This document shows, in pieces, positions 1 through 8,561 of a stretch of 64,000 nucleotides of DNA. The notes under the pieces were generated by a model, which did no database searches, had not been told where the DNA came from, and worked only from the letters and a program-made list of their open reading frames with translations. A program made the position numbers and the translations under genes. The first letter of the stretch is position 1; every line of letters begins with the position of its first letter. The stretch lies in contig CAMCWF010000005.1 in the NCBI GenBank assembly GCA_945882095.1, positions 1 through 64,000 of the forward strand. The letters are read 5' to 3'. Source of the stretch: Chryseobacterium gleum (GTDB lineage Bacteria > Bacteroidota > Bacteroidia > Flavobacteriales_D > Crocinitomicaceae).

Positions 1-155
1 ACCTTAACAGTCCTAGGGTGAAAACAGCTTGCTTTAGGTTACACGAAAATAACGAACAAATGCGATGAATCAAAGAGGATAATGCAAGGATCTGAATGCT
101 ACAACACTCTTTGGCACAAGCAGCCATCCAGCAAAACACAAGGTAAGAATTCCAT
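1..155. other. no gene seen
   Basis: No open frame with a credible start or family resemblance, RNA gene or clear repeat was recognised between the window edge and the end of the lipoprotein gene. A third attC-like site would be expected here if the first two genes were an integron-type cassette array, but none is visible. Confidence 0.5.
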
Positions 156-533
156 TTACTTAAGCTCCACCATTACGCCATTGAATTCATCTCCGGATTG
201 CAATTTCACTTCCTCCTTTATATAGTAATACGGCGTCCATTTTACCAAGACAACCTCATCCTTACCATTCCAGTCAAGGGCTTTATAGCCATCGGGAAGA
301 ATGTAATCATTCAGCGGTTCATTTTTATCCAAATTCGACGGAATAATGGCCCAATACACCCTTGAATAATCCATTGCACCCAAATCAAAATGATAGGAGA
401 CAATTTTATGTTTTCCATCCGCAGAGATCTTCTCTTCCAAAATGACGATGTGCTTGTCCGTTAAAAATTGTTTCTTCTCGGCGTTGCAAGCGGTTAAAAG
501 GAAGAATAAGTAGATGAACAGACATTTTTTCAT
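156..533 (-). CDS. small predicted lipoprotein, function unknown
   Basis: The 125-residue product starts with a lipoprotein signal: a short charged start, a hydrophobic run and the lipobox LLTAC with Cys at residue 16. The mature part is about 110 residues, rich in Tyr, Trp and charged residues, with no motif I recognise. It is probably exported and lipid-anchored. The gene lies just downstream, in its own direction, of an attC-like repeat (561-698). It could therefore be the second gene of a small cassette-like array that also holds the beta-flower gene, but no matching repeat was found at its 3' end. Function is unknown. Confidence 0.7.
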   Translation of the reverse strand: MKKCLFIYLFFLLTACNAEKKQFLTDKHIVILEEKISADGKHKIVSYHFDLGAMDYSRVYWAIIPSNLDKNEPLNDYILPDGYKALDWNGKDEVVLVKWTPYYYIKEEVKLQSGDEFNGVMVELK

Positions 534-560
534 AGGGTTTTGGTAATAGGAGAAGGTGGT

Positions 561-698
561 GTTATCGCTAACGTTTTGCAGCTACCCGAAGGGCGGGACT
601 TTTACCACAAAACTTGATTTGAAAAACTAATGTTCCATTAATCACAAAACTGTCTTTGGAACACGAAACCCCGCCTTTTGGGTAGGTGCTGTTATGCC
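561..698 (-). repeat. attC-like structured repeat
   Basis: Imperfect inverted repeat. The left arm 578-597 (GCAGCTACCCGAAGGGCGGG) pairs with the right arm 669-690 (core CCGCCTTTTGGGTAG, then TGCT), leaving a loop of about 70 bases. Read on the minus strand, the element starts with GGCATAAC (691-698) and ends with CGTTAGCG (566-573). These resemble the RYYYAAC and GTTRRRY core sites of an integron attC, though the third core base does not fit the consensus. It lies directly after the stop codon of the beta-flower gene, where an attC sits in a cassette. From memory, similar sequences are common between small genes in Bacteroidota genomes. Confidence 0.5.
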
Positions 699-702
699 TT
701 CG

Positions 703-1149
703 TTATTTTTTTCCCTTCGATAAAAACAATGATAGTGATTCACTGGAAAACTGAGTTTTGTAATACGGTTTATACGGTGCATATTCTTTGTAGCTCTTAT
801 ATGGCTTATATTGTTTGTATGATTTGTAAAGTTCATATTTAGTATAAGTTGATGTTGCTCCCTTTTGAAATCCAACTCCATAACCTTCATGGTCACGAAC
901 AATACCATCTTCAAACCATCCTAAATGTTTTCCGTTAAAACCATAGATATTATAAGCGTCACCACTTGGGTCTAAATACGCAACGGGTGTCCCATTCCAT
1001 AAATAAATTGTTAAATCATCATCGTCTGCGTCAATGTACGCAATAGCTTCTCCTTCAGAATTGAAAAGTGTTATTTCCTCAGCTTTGGACGTCATTGAAA
1101 CTCCAATGAAGAAAATAGTCAGTAGTAGAATTGTTTTAAAATGTTTCAT
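703..1149 (-). CDS. 4-fold beta-flower family secreted protein
   Basis: The 148-residue product has a signal peptide ending near SKAEE. Four short related units follow: NSEGEAIAYID, LWNGTPVAYLD, FNGKHLGWFED and HEGYGVGFQKG. Each has a Gly, a hydrophobic-aromatic pair and a turn, the pattern of the 4-fold beta-flower fold as I remember it. The tail is a run of YKxYK-type repeats (about residues 103-130) ending in a short basic C-terminus. The start at 1149 is preferred because a signal peptide follows it directly; the open frame continues to 1260, but that part reads through the adjacent repeat. The biochemical role of the family is not known to me. The gene is flanked on both sides by attC-like repeats. 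Confidence 0.7.
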   Translation of the reverse strand: MKHFKTILLLTIFFIGVSMTSKAEEITLFNSEGEAIAYIDADDDDLTIYLWNGTPVAYLDPSGDAYNIYGFNGKHLGWFEDGIVRDHEGYGVGFQKGATSTYTKYELYKSYKQYKPYKSYKEYAPYKPYYKTQFSSESLSLFLSKGKK

Positions 1150-1170
1150 CTTTTTTTGTTTTTTTAATGA

Positions 1171-1263
1171 GGCATAACTAGCGTATAAGCGCCACAAACC
1201 TTCCGTTATACACCCACAAGGGTTGTATTGGTGAAGTTTTGTTGCCCACAACATTGCCAACGT
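1171..1263 (-). repeat. second attC-like repeat, upstream of the beta-flower gene
   Basis: On the minus strand the element ends in GTTATGCC (1171-1178), the same eight bases that begin the element at 691-698 in complement. It can fold: an inner hairpin ATACACCC / GGGTTGTAT lies around 1209-1229, and an outer stem pairs CCACAAACCTTC with GAAGTTTTGTTG. Its other end (GCCAACG, 1256-1262) is a poorer match to an attC core. The position, directly 5' of the gene, is where the attC of the previous cassette would lie. Confidence 0.4.
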
Positions 1264-1396
1264 GAATGTAAGCGAAATTTCTTTCTGGGATGTTAAAATT
1301 TAGGGTATAAGGGGGAAATTTAGGGGAAACCCTATTTTTATGGCTACCTGAGCCTTGTCGCACCGGATGAAACAAAATCCCTGATGCCGTATGCAA
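1178..1396 (-). other. open but probably non-coding repeat region
   Basis: A 72-codon open frame runs through the upstream attC-like repeat. It has no signal peptide, no family resemblance and low-complexity composition. I recall near-identical peptide strings from predicted Bacteroidota proteins in several frames, which suggests a widespread DNA repeat rather than a gene. Treat as non-coding unless expression is shown. Confidence 0.35.
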
Positions 1397-1408
1397 ACCT
1401 TGGTTCGC

Positions 1409-2884
1409 TTACGAAACAGGTTCGCTTGTTTCTTGTAACAGCTTGTTCATCCAAAAGGACAGCAACAAAACCACTGCTCCCGTAATGAACGCATATTGCG
1501 CCAATTGAAGGTAACCCTGGGTATAACCTTGCAAGCGCACTGCAATGGACGCATGCTCATCCGGACTTACCATTCGGGAACCTAAAATCCCCGCAACGTA
1601 TTGACCATACGCCGATGCCAAAAACCACATTCCCATCATGATGCCCCACAAATGCTTGGGTGAAAGCTTCGTCATCAGCGACAGTCCAATGGGAGACAAG
1701 AAGAGCTCCCCGATTGATATCACCAAATAGGCAAAGGTAAACACCACCAATGACGCCAAACCCGTTCCATTTAAGGTAAAGCGAAGGAAATAGAACATGT
1801 AAAATGAAATCCCCAACAACAAGAAGGCAAGGCCGAATTTCACGAAATAATTGGGTTCCATTTTTCGCTTTTTAAGCCACAACCAAAACAAACCAATCAA
1901 GGCGCTAAACAAGATCACGAAGAATGAATTGGCGGAATTGTTCACCACATTTGGGTCGATTTTTAAACCTACCAAATCATCACTGAGTAAATCCCTGGCA
2001 AAAAGACTCAAAGACCCTCCGCTTTGCTCAAAGAAGGACCAAAAGACAATCGACAAGAATATGAAGATCATGGCCGCAAGCATTTTTTTGATTTCAGGCC
2101 ACTTTAGGTTTCGCATTTCAAAAATGAGGTAAAGCAAGGTTACCGGTCCAATGATGTACATGAATAAATCGGTGTATTTCGTATTTTGAATCATGATGTA
2201 AATCAACGGAAGCGCCAACAGGGTTCCTGCATACACAAACCATTGATTGCGTTTCGCATTGGGGTTTTTGGTAGGCATCAATCCAATCGGACCTAACCAC
2301 TTTTTGGTCAACAAGAAATTCAGAAGTCCAATGGCCATGAAAATCCCAGAAAGTAAAAATGCGATGTTCCAACTGTATTGTTTTCCCACATATACACAGA
2401 TTCCGCCTCCCAACAATGCCCCGATGTTGATGCCTGCATAGAACAAACTAAAACCCGCATCCCGTCGACTGTCACCGTCTTTGTACAATTCACCCACCAT
2501 GGTGGAGATGTTGGGTTTAAAAAAACCTGTACCTACGATGATCAAACAAATCCCAATGTAAAACAAATGATGGGCATCGATTCCCATAACCACACTTCCT
2601 GTAATCATCAAGATACCGCCCCACAGCAAAGACTTTTGGAATCCCAATATTTTGTCTGCAAACAGTCCCCCAATAAAGGTGAATGCATATACAAAAGCTT
2701 GAATGGCGCCATATTTTAGGTTGGCTGCTTTTTCGGGTACCAATAAAATGTCGGTCATAAAAATAACCAACATGCCTCGGTTCCCATAGAAACAGAACCT
2801 TTCCCACATTTCAGTGAAGAACAAATACCAAATCTGTTTTGGGTATTTTCCTTTAAAATCTTGAATTTCTGCCAGTGATTTCAT
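1409..2884 (-). CDS. POT/PTR-family proton-coupled oligopeptide transporter
   Basis: This 491-residue inner-membrane protein has about 12-14 hydrophobic segments. It imports di- and tripeptides with protons. Family marks are the TM1 motif EMWERFCFY, GFFKPNIS in the first half, the PTR2 signature FYAGINIGALLGG, and SFFEQSGGSL in TM7. The start MKSLAEIQ at 2884 is chosen because homologues begin just before the EMWERF helix; ten more in-frame codons lie upstream. It follows a second POT gene in the same direction, but a terminator-like hairpin lies between them, so the two may be expressed separately. The loop after TM7 is of normal length here, unlike its neighbour. Confidence 0.9.
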   Translation of the reverse strand: MKSLAEIQDFKGKYPKQIWYLFFTEMWERFCFYGNRGMLVIFMTDILLVPEKAANLKYGAIQAFVYAFTFIGGLFADKILGFQKSLLWGGILMITGSVVMGIDAHHLFYIGICLIIVGTGFFKPNISTMVGELYKDGDSRRDAGFSLFYAGINIGALLGGGICVYVGKQYSWNIAFLLSGIFMAIGLLNFLLTKKWLGPIGLMPTKNPNAKRNQWFVYAGTLLALPLIYIMIQNTKYTDLFMYIIGPVTLLYLIFEMRNLKWPEIKKMLAAMIFIFLSIVFWSFFEQSGGSLSLFARDLLSDDLVGLKIDPNVVNNSANSFFVILFSALIGLFWLWLKKRKMEPNYFVKFGLAFLLLGISFYMFYFLRFTLNGTGLASLVVFTFAYLVISIGELFLSPIGLSLMTKLSPKHLWGIMMGMWFLASAYGQYVAGILGSRMVSPDEHASIAVRLQGYTQGYLQLAQYAFITGAVVLLLSFWMNKLLQETSEPVS

Positions 2885-2894
2885 AGTGGATTTA

Positions 2895-2924
2895 AATAAA
2901 AAAGACCCCTTCAACAGGGGCCTT
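2895..2924 (-). terminator. rho-independent terminator between the two POT genes
   Basis: On the minus strand GGCCCCTGTTGAAGGGGTC is followed by TTTTTTATTT: a 6-7 bp GC stem, small loop and T-run. It ends transcription of the upstream POT gene about 20 bases after its stop codon. Confidence 0.75.
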
Positions 2925-2942
2925 GTACCAAAAAATTATTGC

Positions 2943-5000
2943 TTACAATACGTTGTTTTCGCGCATTACTTTGTTCAACCATCGCAACATTAAGAACAGG
3001 ATAACGGCCGCTGCCATTACCAATCCAAAATTCAAGAGGAAGAAGTTTTGTTTGCTGTCATCTCCAAACCCTTCCCATAAACTGGAAAGCATTCCGGACA
3101 TTTTATTTCCAACGGAAATGGCAAGAAAATACCCTCCCATCATCAAGGCGGTAATTCTTGGTGGACTCAATTTAGAAACCAAGGAAAGTCCCATTGGAGA
3201 CAAGCACAATTCCCCAATGGTAATCACCCCATAAGAAGCGAGTAACCACAATGAACTTGCTTTGATGGTTAAATCGTTGGTTGCATACACGGCGCCTACC
3301 ATAACCAATGCGGAAAGCGCAGTAATGATCAAACCAATGGCAATTTTTGTAGGTGTCGACGGCTCGCGTTTTCTGCGACGGAAGAAACCCCAAACACCCA
3401 CCATTACAGGGGTTAACACAACCACCCAAAAAGGATTGATGGATTGATAAAGTTCGGTGGAGTACAACTTCAAATTTGGCACATCCTTTTTTACATCTGA
3501 AAAGGCTGCGTTCGCTGCTAAAAATTCATACACCCTTAGAGAAGACTCAGTAGCAGCGATTTGGGTCGTGATTTCTTTCTTGGCTTCCTTGTCTTTTGCT
3601 TTGGCAAGGTCTTTTTTCAAATCACCGATGCTGTTTGTAGCCAAGGCTGCCAGTTTTTTCAATTCTGCTTTGTCTTGAATTACCTCCGGAAGTTGGGATT
3701 TCGGGGTGGCGTACAACGCATTTAGGACCCTTCTGTCGTTTGCAAAGGTATCGGCTTGAATGGCTTGTGACAATTCAGGTTGAATTGGAAGCACCACCAA
3801 ATTCGGAATGTTCTTTTTGTTTACGTTTTGGAAATACTTGTAGGATTTATCAAAAGTCTCCAATTTCATCGTGCATTCCTTCACCTTTGTTAAATCCTCT
3901 TTCGATTCCTTCGGCATAAGGTTTTGGGTGGTGTTGAAGAAATCAACATTTGAGGTAAATACGTCTTTTCCATTTGCAACCACGGCGCTGTTTTCTAATT
4001 TTTGTGCCATTCCAATTTGGTCAGCTGGCTTGGTGATTGAAGAAGACATCCCTCGGTCGGTATAATCTTCTGCCCACGTTGTTAAAGCATCTCCATTTTG
4101 GTGGAAAATAGCGAAGAACAAAATCACACAGGCAAATACCGCCAACAATGCTTTGATTGCTCGACTTTCTTTGGCTTCGGATTTAAAGGCGAGGTAGATA
4201 AAGAATAAAATCACCGGCAAACATCCGATGATAAAAGCGTCGTTGGTATCGGTTCCCAATAAATTTCCAGGAATGATGTATCCGATGATGCCAAAAACAA
4301 ACATGGGCAATACGGTCATCCCTAGGATCTTCATGGTGGACATGTCACCTTTTTGCAAAGGTTTTACAACGTCGTAGGATTTAATGTGGCGGTTTCCAAG
4401 CATGAAAACAATTACGCCGACCAACATTCCAACGCCGGCAGCAGCGAAGGCATACCCCCAACCGTAGTTGATTCGCATAAATGCAGCCACAAAGTTACAG
4501 ATGAAAGCCCCAATGTTGATTCCCATATAAAAGATGTTGAAGCCAGAATCTTTCTTGTTTTTCAAAGAATCTTCGCTGTAGAGATTTCCAACAAGCGTTG
4601 AAATGTTCGGTTTAAAAAACCCATTTCCTAGAATGATCAGAAAAAGTGCTGCATAAAAACTGGGGATGGTGTGCATGGCCAACATAAAATAACCAGCAGC
4701 CATCATCAAACCTCCCATGACAATGGAACGGCGATAACCCAACAATCGATCGGCCAACAATCCGCCAATGAAAGGCGTTAGGTAAACCAAACCTAGGTAG
4801 GTTCCATAAATATCAGATTTCAATTGAGACGTAAAACCCATCCCCCCATTGTTCCAACCATCTAACATGTACAAGGAAAAAATTCCTAACATCAAATAGT
4901 AACCAAAACGTTCCCACATCTCGGTTCCAAACATATACCAAAGGCCTTTTGGATGGCCAAACATCATTTGGATTTCATTCTTATTGTCGGTATTCTTCAT
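2943..5000 (-). CDS. POT/PTR-family peptide transporter with large periplasmic insertion
   Basis: The 685-residue product carries the POT marks: EMWERFGYY (about 27-35), GFFKPNIS (127-134), FYMGINIGAF (157-166) and a TM7 segment ending FFAIFHQNGDALTTW (about 295-309). The typical bacterial length is about 500. The excess is one insertion of about 170-200 residues (roughly 315-515) between TM7 and TM8, which in POT topology faces the periplasm. The insertion is soluble and charged, with a likely coiled coil near 445-490 (many Lys, Glu, Ala). The neighbouring paralogue has only about 30 residues there. It probably imports peptides; the inserted domain might bind substrate or a partner, which is inference. 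Confidence 0.88.
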   Translation of the reverse strand: MKNTDNKNEIQMMFGHPKGLWYMFGTEMWERFGYYLMLGIFSLYMLDGWNNGGMGFTSQLKSDIYGTYLGLVYLTPFIGGLLADRLLGYRRSIVMGGLMMAAGYFMLAMHTIPSFYAALFLIILGNGFFKPNISTLVGNLYSEDSLKNKKDSGFNIFYMGINIGAFICNFVAAFMRINYGWGYAFAAAGVGMLVGVIVFMLGNRHIKSYDVVKPLQKGDMSTMKILGMTVLPMFVFGIIGYIIPGNLLGTDTNDAFIIGCLPVILFFIYLAFKSEAKESRAIKALLAVFACVILFFAIFHQNGDALTTWAEDYTDRGMSSSITKPADQIGMAQKLENSAVVANGKDVFTSNVDFFNTTQNLMPKESKEDLTKVKECTMKLETFDKSYKYFQNVNKKNIPNLVVLPIQPELSQAIQADTFANDRRVLNALYATPKSQLPEVIQDKAELKKLAALATNSIGDLKKDLAKAKDKEAKKEITTQIAATESSLRVYEFLAANAAFSDVKKDVPNLKLYSTELYQSINPFWVVVLTPVMVGVWGFFRRRKREPSTPTKIAIGLIITALSALVMVGAVYATNDLTIKASSLWLLASYGVITIGELCLSPMGLSLVSKLSPPRITALMMGGYFLAISVGNKMSGMLSSLWEGFGDDSKQNFFLLNFGLVMAAAVILFLMLRWLNKVMRENNVL

Positions 5001-5073
5001 AATATTTTAATATTGAGTGAGCCGAATATAAGAAAATTTAACGGAGCGAAAAGAAATAATCATGGGTTTGCTT

Positions 5074-5081
5074 TAATTTTG
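5074..5081 (+). promoter_or_regulatory. Bacteroidota -7 box for the tatD-like gene
   Basis: TAATTTTG fits the TANNTTTG consensus exactly. It lies only 8 bases upstream of the ATG at 5090, so transcription would begin at or next to the start codon. No TTTG -33 element was found at the usual spacing. Confidence 0.5.
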
Positions 5082-5089
5082 AAAACACA

Positions 5090-5710
5090 ATGCCTTTTTA
5101 CAATTCACACACACATCGCATACAAGCCGGCGAAAATTCAATCGTTCAAGGGTCCGTTAAAAATCTTGAAATACCGCATTCGATAGGTGTCCATCCATGG
5201 GAAGCAGCTACCTGGAACGAAGATGCCATTAACCCACTCCTATCGCACCCACAATGCCGAGCCATCGGCGAAATAGGTCTAGATGCGTTGAAAGGTCCAT
5301 CGCTGGCCATTCAGAAGCAGGTTTTTGAGGCACAAATCCTTATGGCGAATGCCCATCGAAAGCCCATCATCCTTCACGTGGTACGCGCTTGGAGTGACTT
5401 TTATCAAATCTATGCGAACCACACCCCACAAACCCAATGGATTCTTCATGGATTTAATGCGCCAAAACAAATCAAAGAAGTACTGAAACGCTCCCTCTAC
5501 ATTGGCCTGGGTCCGAGCGCCTTTGAAAATCCCAACATGCTATCCCAGCTTCCAAATCTTCCAAAGGATCGCATTTTATTAGAAACCGACGATTCCCCCA
5601 TGCCCATTTCCGAGGTCTATTTGCGGTATGCGGAAGCTTGTGGAAGCCCATTGGAAGACGTTGCAATGAAAATCGAGAAAAATTTTCTTGCTATTTTTGG
5701 CCCATGGTAA
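5090..5710 (+). CDS. TatD-family metal-dependent hydrolase
   Basis: This 206-residue protein is a short member of the TatD DNase-like amidohydrolase superfamily. Visible metal-ligand motifs are SHTHR (5-9), GEIGLD (about 61-66), LHVVRA, LHGF and LETDDSP near the C-terminus. TatD proteins act as 3'-5' exonucleases or related hydrolases in the cytoplasm. Length is below the usual 250-265 residues, as is common for Bacteroidota members. The gene overlaps the following tcdA-like gene by seven bases, which implies translational coupling and one transcript. Confidence 0.85.
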   Translation: MPFYNSHTHRIQAGENSIVQGSVKNLEIPHSIGVHPWEAATWNEDAINPLLSHPQCRAIGEIGLDALKGPSLAIQKQVFEAQILMANAHRKPIILHVVRAWSDFYQIYANHTPQTQWILHGFNAPKQIKEVLKRSLYIGLGPSAFENPNMLSQLPNLPKDRILLETDDSPMPISEVYLRYAEACGSPLEDVAMKIEKNFLAIFGPW

Positions 5711-6429
5711 AATGGCTTTCCCGAACAGAACTGTTAATAGGCAGTGAAAACATCGAGACACTTACGAAGTCACATGTATTGATCGTCGGACTCGGGGGCA
5801 TTGGGTCTTTCGCGGCTGAATTCATTGCGCGCTCTGGCGTGGGCATCATCACCTTGATCGATGGAGACGTATTCGATGAAACCAATAAAAACCGACAGTT
5901 AACAGCCTTAGACTCCACCCTCGGAAAAAACAAAGCGGTGGTTTTGGCTGAAAGAATTCGAGAAATAAACCCAAATGCCCAAATCAATGTGTTGGAAGAG
6001 TTTGTGCTACCGGAACGCGTTTGGGAGATTTTACAAGCATACCAACCGGATTACGTCATGGATTGCATCGACTCGGTAAGTCCAAAACTCGAATGGATTT
6101 TGGCTTGCAAACGGTTGAAGATTAAAATCATTACCCATCTTGGTGCTGGAGGAAAAATCGACCCTTCCTCTGTTCAAGTAAAAAACCTAGAAGCCACCTA
6201 CAATTGCAAACTGGGTACCCACATCAAAAAGCGAATGAAACGGAAAGGTGCCTCTCTGCGGGGAATCAAAGCGGTTTTCTCCTCAGAAATCCAAGACAAG
6301 AAGTCGCTCAAAATGACGGATGGCGCGAATTATAAACGTTCGTTTTATGGTACCATTAGTTACATGCCCGCACTTTTTGGGTTGTTTGGCGCTTCAGAAG
6401 TAATCAGATACCTCATTGGTAAAAAATAA
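5704..6429 (+). CDS. tcdA: tRNA threonylcarbamoyladenosine dehydratase (TcdA-like, E1/ThiF fold)
   Basis: The 241-residue product has the ThiF/MoeB/E1 fold. The nucleotide-binding loop VGLGGIGS lies at about 28-35, IDGDVFDETNKNRQ carries the conserved Asp and Arg, and DCIDS follows at about 121-125. The length and the absence of a rhodanese domain fit TcdA, which cyclises t6A37 on ANN-decoding tRNAs using ATP. ThiF or MoeB are less likely because there is no partner gene or zinc Cys pairs. The start at 5704 overlaps the end of the TatD gene and follows it in an operon. Confidence 0.85.
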   Translation: MVKWLSRTELLIGSENIETLTKSHVLIVGLGGIGSFAAEFIARSGVGIITLIDGDVFDETNKNRQLTALDSTLGKNKAVVLAERIREINPNAQINVLEEFVLPERVWEILQAYQPDYVMDCIDSVSPKLEWILACKRLKIKIITHLGAGGKIDPSSVQVKNLEATYNCKLGTHIKKRMKRKGASLRGIKAVFSSEIQDKKSLKMTDGANYKRSFYGTISYMPALFGLFGASEVIRYLIGKK

Positions 6430-6462
6430 ATTCCTAACTTTATGAACATTTTAAATTAACAC

Positions 6463-8481
6463 ATGAAAAAATTATACTTCATTGCCATGGGACTTTTTGC
6501 GTTTCAAAGTGCACAGGCCCAATTGTTTTCTGACAATTTTGATTCGTATACGGTAGGACAATACCTCGGTCCACAATCGCTCACTTGGTCGACTTGGTCC
6601 GGTGCGGAAGGTGGTGCGGAAGACGCTCAGATTACAGCCAACCAATCGAGCTCAGCACCCAATTCAATCTATTTGGCCTCAAACGCTGCGAATGGGGGGC
6701 CTCAAGATGTAGTGTTAAAATTTGGGCAGTTATACAACAGTGGGATTTTCACCCTTCGCAATAAGTTTTACATCAACAATGCGAAAAAAGGGTATTACAA
6801 CATCCAAGGCACCATGACCATCGGTAACCTTTGGGCTTTGAACGTAAACATGGATGCAGGCCAACTGATCATTGACGATGGCATAACCCCAAATTTAGTG
6901 GTATCAACGTATCCACAAGCCACTTGGTTTGAACTAAAAATTGAAGCCAACTTAACCCTTCATGTTTGGAAAGCCTATGTGAATGGGAATTTAATTGGAA
7001 CCTGGGTAAATGGTGTAAATTCCGTTGCCTCCGCAGATTTCTTCCCGGTACAAAACACCCAAATGTACATCGACGATGTATCGTTTGACCATGTTCCGTT
7101 TGCCGTCCCCAATCTAAACGCAATGGTTGCTGACCTCAACATGGGAGCAGAAATTGCTACCCAAAGCGCTGCGCCGACGGTTAAAATTGTCAATGGGGGA
7201 ACCACGCCCATTACCTCAATGAAGGTGGACTTGATTTACAACGGCACAACACAAACGCAAAATGTCACTGGAATCAATTTGATTACGGCTGGGGTTTACA
7301 ATGTTGTATTGCCTACAACCACGTTGGTAGCAGGTGCCCAAAATGCAGTTGCGGTGGTGTATAATGTCAATGGCGCGATGAATGACAATGTATCCAGCGA
7401 TGACACTTTAACGGAATTGGTAGACCCAGTGGTTCCTGCCGTTGGTAAAATGGTTGTAGGTGAAGAAGGAACAGGAACTTGGTGTCAATGGTGTCCAAGA
7501 GGGGCTGTATATATGGATATGTTTGAAAACAAATACAACGCTTTCTGGGCAGGGATTGCAGTTCACAATGGCGACCCAATGACCGTAGCCGAATACGATG
7601 CTGGGATTGGAACTTTGATAGCGGGTTACCCAAGTGCATTGGTCGATCGTTTAGGCGATGTAGATCCTTCAGGAATGTCACCTGACTTTTTTACACGTTT
7701 ACAAACCCCTCCGGTGGCTACGATTGTAAATGGCGCTTCTTGGGATTCCGTCACCCGTGTATTAAATGTTTCCGTAAAATACACCTTCGCTTTGGCTGCA
7801 AATGGGAATTACAAATCTGCATGTGTACTCACCGAAGACAATGTAACTGGTTCAGGTTCAGGATGGAGTCAATCCAATGCCTATGCAGGTGGAAACAATG
7901 GCGTAATGGGTGGATATGAATCTTTGTCTAATCCAGTCCCTGCCGCACAAATGACCTACGACCATGTCGCACGCGCGATAGCCCCTTCGTTCGCAGGATT
8001 TACAGGAATTTTTCCAGCAATGGTAAACGTTGGCGATGTAGACATCGTAAATTATACCTTTACCCTTCCAGCGACTTGGGATGAAAGTGAAATGCATATC
8101 ATCGGGATGATTATTGACCCCACAGGCAAAATTGACAATGCAGGAAAAGCGACCATCGCAGATGCATTGGCCAATGGATTTGAAACCGGACTGAATGCAG
8201 GTGTTTCTGAAAATATGAACGGTGATTTGGACGCAGCTGTTCAATTGGTTCCAAACCCGAGCTTCGGAAATACGACTTTAATCCTCAACCTAAAACAAAA
8301 TTCCGATGTAGGTATTTCTGTGGTTGACGTGAATGGTAAAATCCTTAAAAAAGGGGATTTCTCGCAATTATCTGGAGCACAAAGCATTGCATTAGACGCA
8401 CAGCAATTGAACGCAGGGTTGTATTTAGTACATGTGAACATCAATGGAAACCTTACCACCATGAGGTGGATTGTTGAATGA
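6463..8481 (+). CDS. secreted Omp28-related thioredoxin-like protein with T9SS sorting domain
   Basis: The 672-residue product has a signal peptide ending AQAQLF. A lectin/LamG-like beta-sandwich region follows (about 25-210), then an Ig-like stretch (about 220-320). Next is an Omp28-related thioredoxin-fold domain opening with GTGTWCQWCPRGA, a CxxC pair at about 343-346. The C-terminal T9SS type A sorting domain (about 595-672) has VPNPSFGN, the G-L-Y-L-V strand and a basic end. It is predicted to be exported by the Sec and T9SS pathways to the surface or medium. A redox role for the Cys pair is inference. The gene is monocistronic and ends in a strong terminator. Confidence 0.85.
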   Translation: MKKLYFIAMGLFAFQSAQAQLFSDNFDSYTVGQYLGPQSLTWSTWSGAEGGAEDAQITANQSSSAPNSIYLASNAANGGPQDVVLKFGQLYNSGIFTLRNKFYINNAKKGYYNIQGTMTIGNLWALNVNMDAGQLIIDDGITPNLVVSTYPQATWFELKIEANLTLHVWKAYVNGNLIGTWVNGVNSVASADFFPVQNTQMYIDDVSFDHVPFAVPNLNAMVADLNMGAEIATQSAAPTVKIVNGGTTPITSMKVDLIYNGTTQTQNVTGINLITAGVYNVVLPTTTLVAGAQNAVAVVYNVNGAMNDNVSSDDTLTELVDPVVPAVGKMVVGEEGTGTWCQWCPRGAVYMDMFENKYNAFWAGIAVHNGDPMTVAEYDAGIGTLIAGYPSALVDRLGDVDPSGMSPDFFTRLQTPPVATIVNGASWDSVTRVLNVSVKYTFALAANGNYKSACVLTEDNVTGSGSGWSQSNAYAGGNNGVMGGYESLSNPVPAAQMTYDHVARAIAPSFAGFTGIFPAMVNVGDVDIVNYTFTLPATWDESEMHIIGMIIDPTGKIDNAGKATIADALANGFETGLNAGVSENMNGDLDAAVQLVPNPSFGNTTLILNLKQNSDVGISVVDVNGKILKKGDFSQLSGAQSIALDAQQLNAGLYLVHVNINGNLTTMRWIVE

Positions 8482-8499
8482 TTTAGCTTACTGGATTTC

Positions 8500-8525
8500 A
8501 GGGGACTTTGGTCCCCTTTTTTTTG
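8500..8525 (+). terminator. rho-independent terminator
   Basis: AGGGGAC-TTTG-GTCCCCT followed by a run of T: a perfect seven-base stem ending the Omp28-like gene. Confidence 0.9.
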
Positions 8526-8561
8526 ATTAAACATTTACAAGCCATCAGCTGTTAGGAACAT

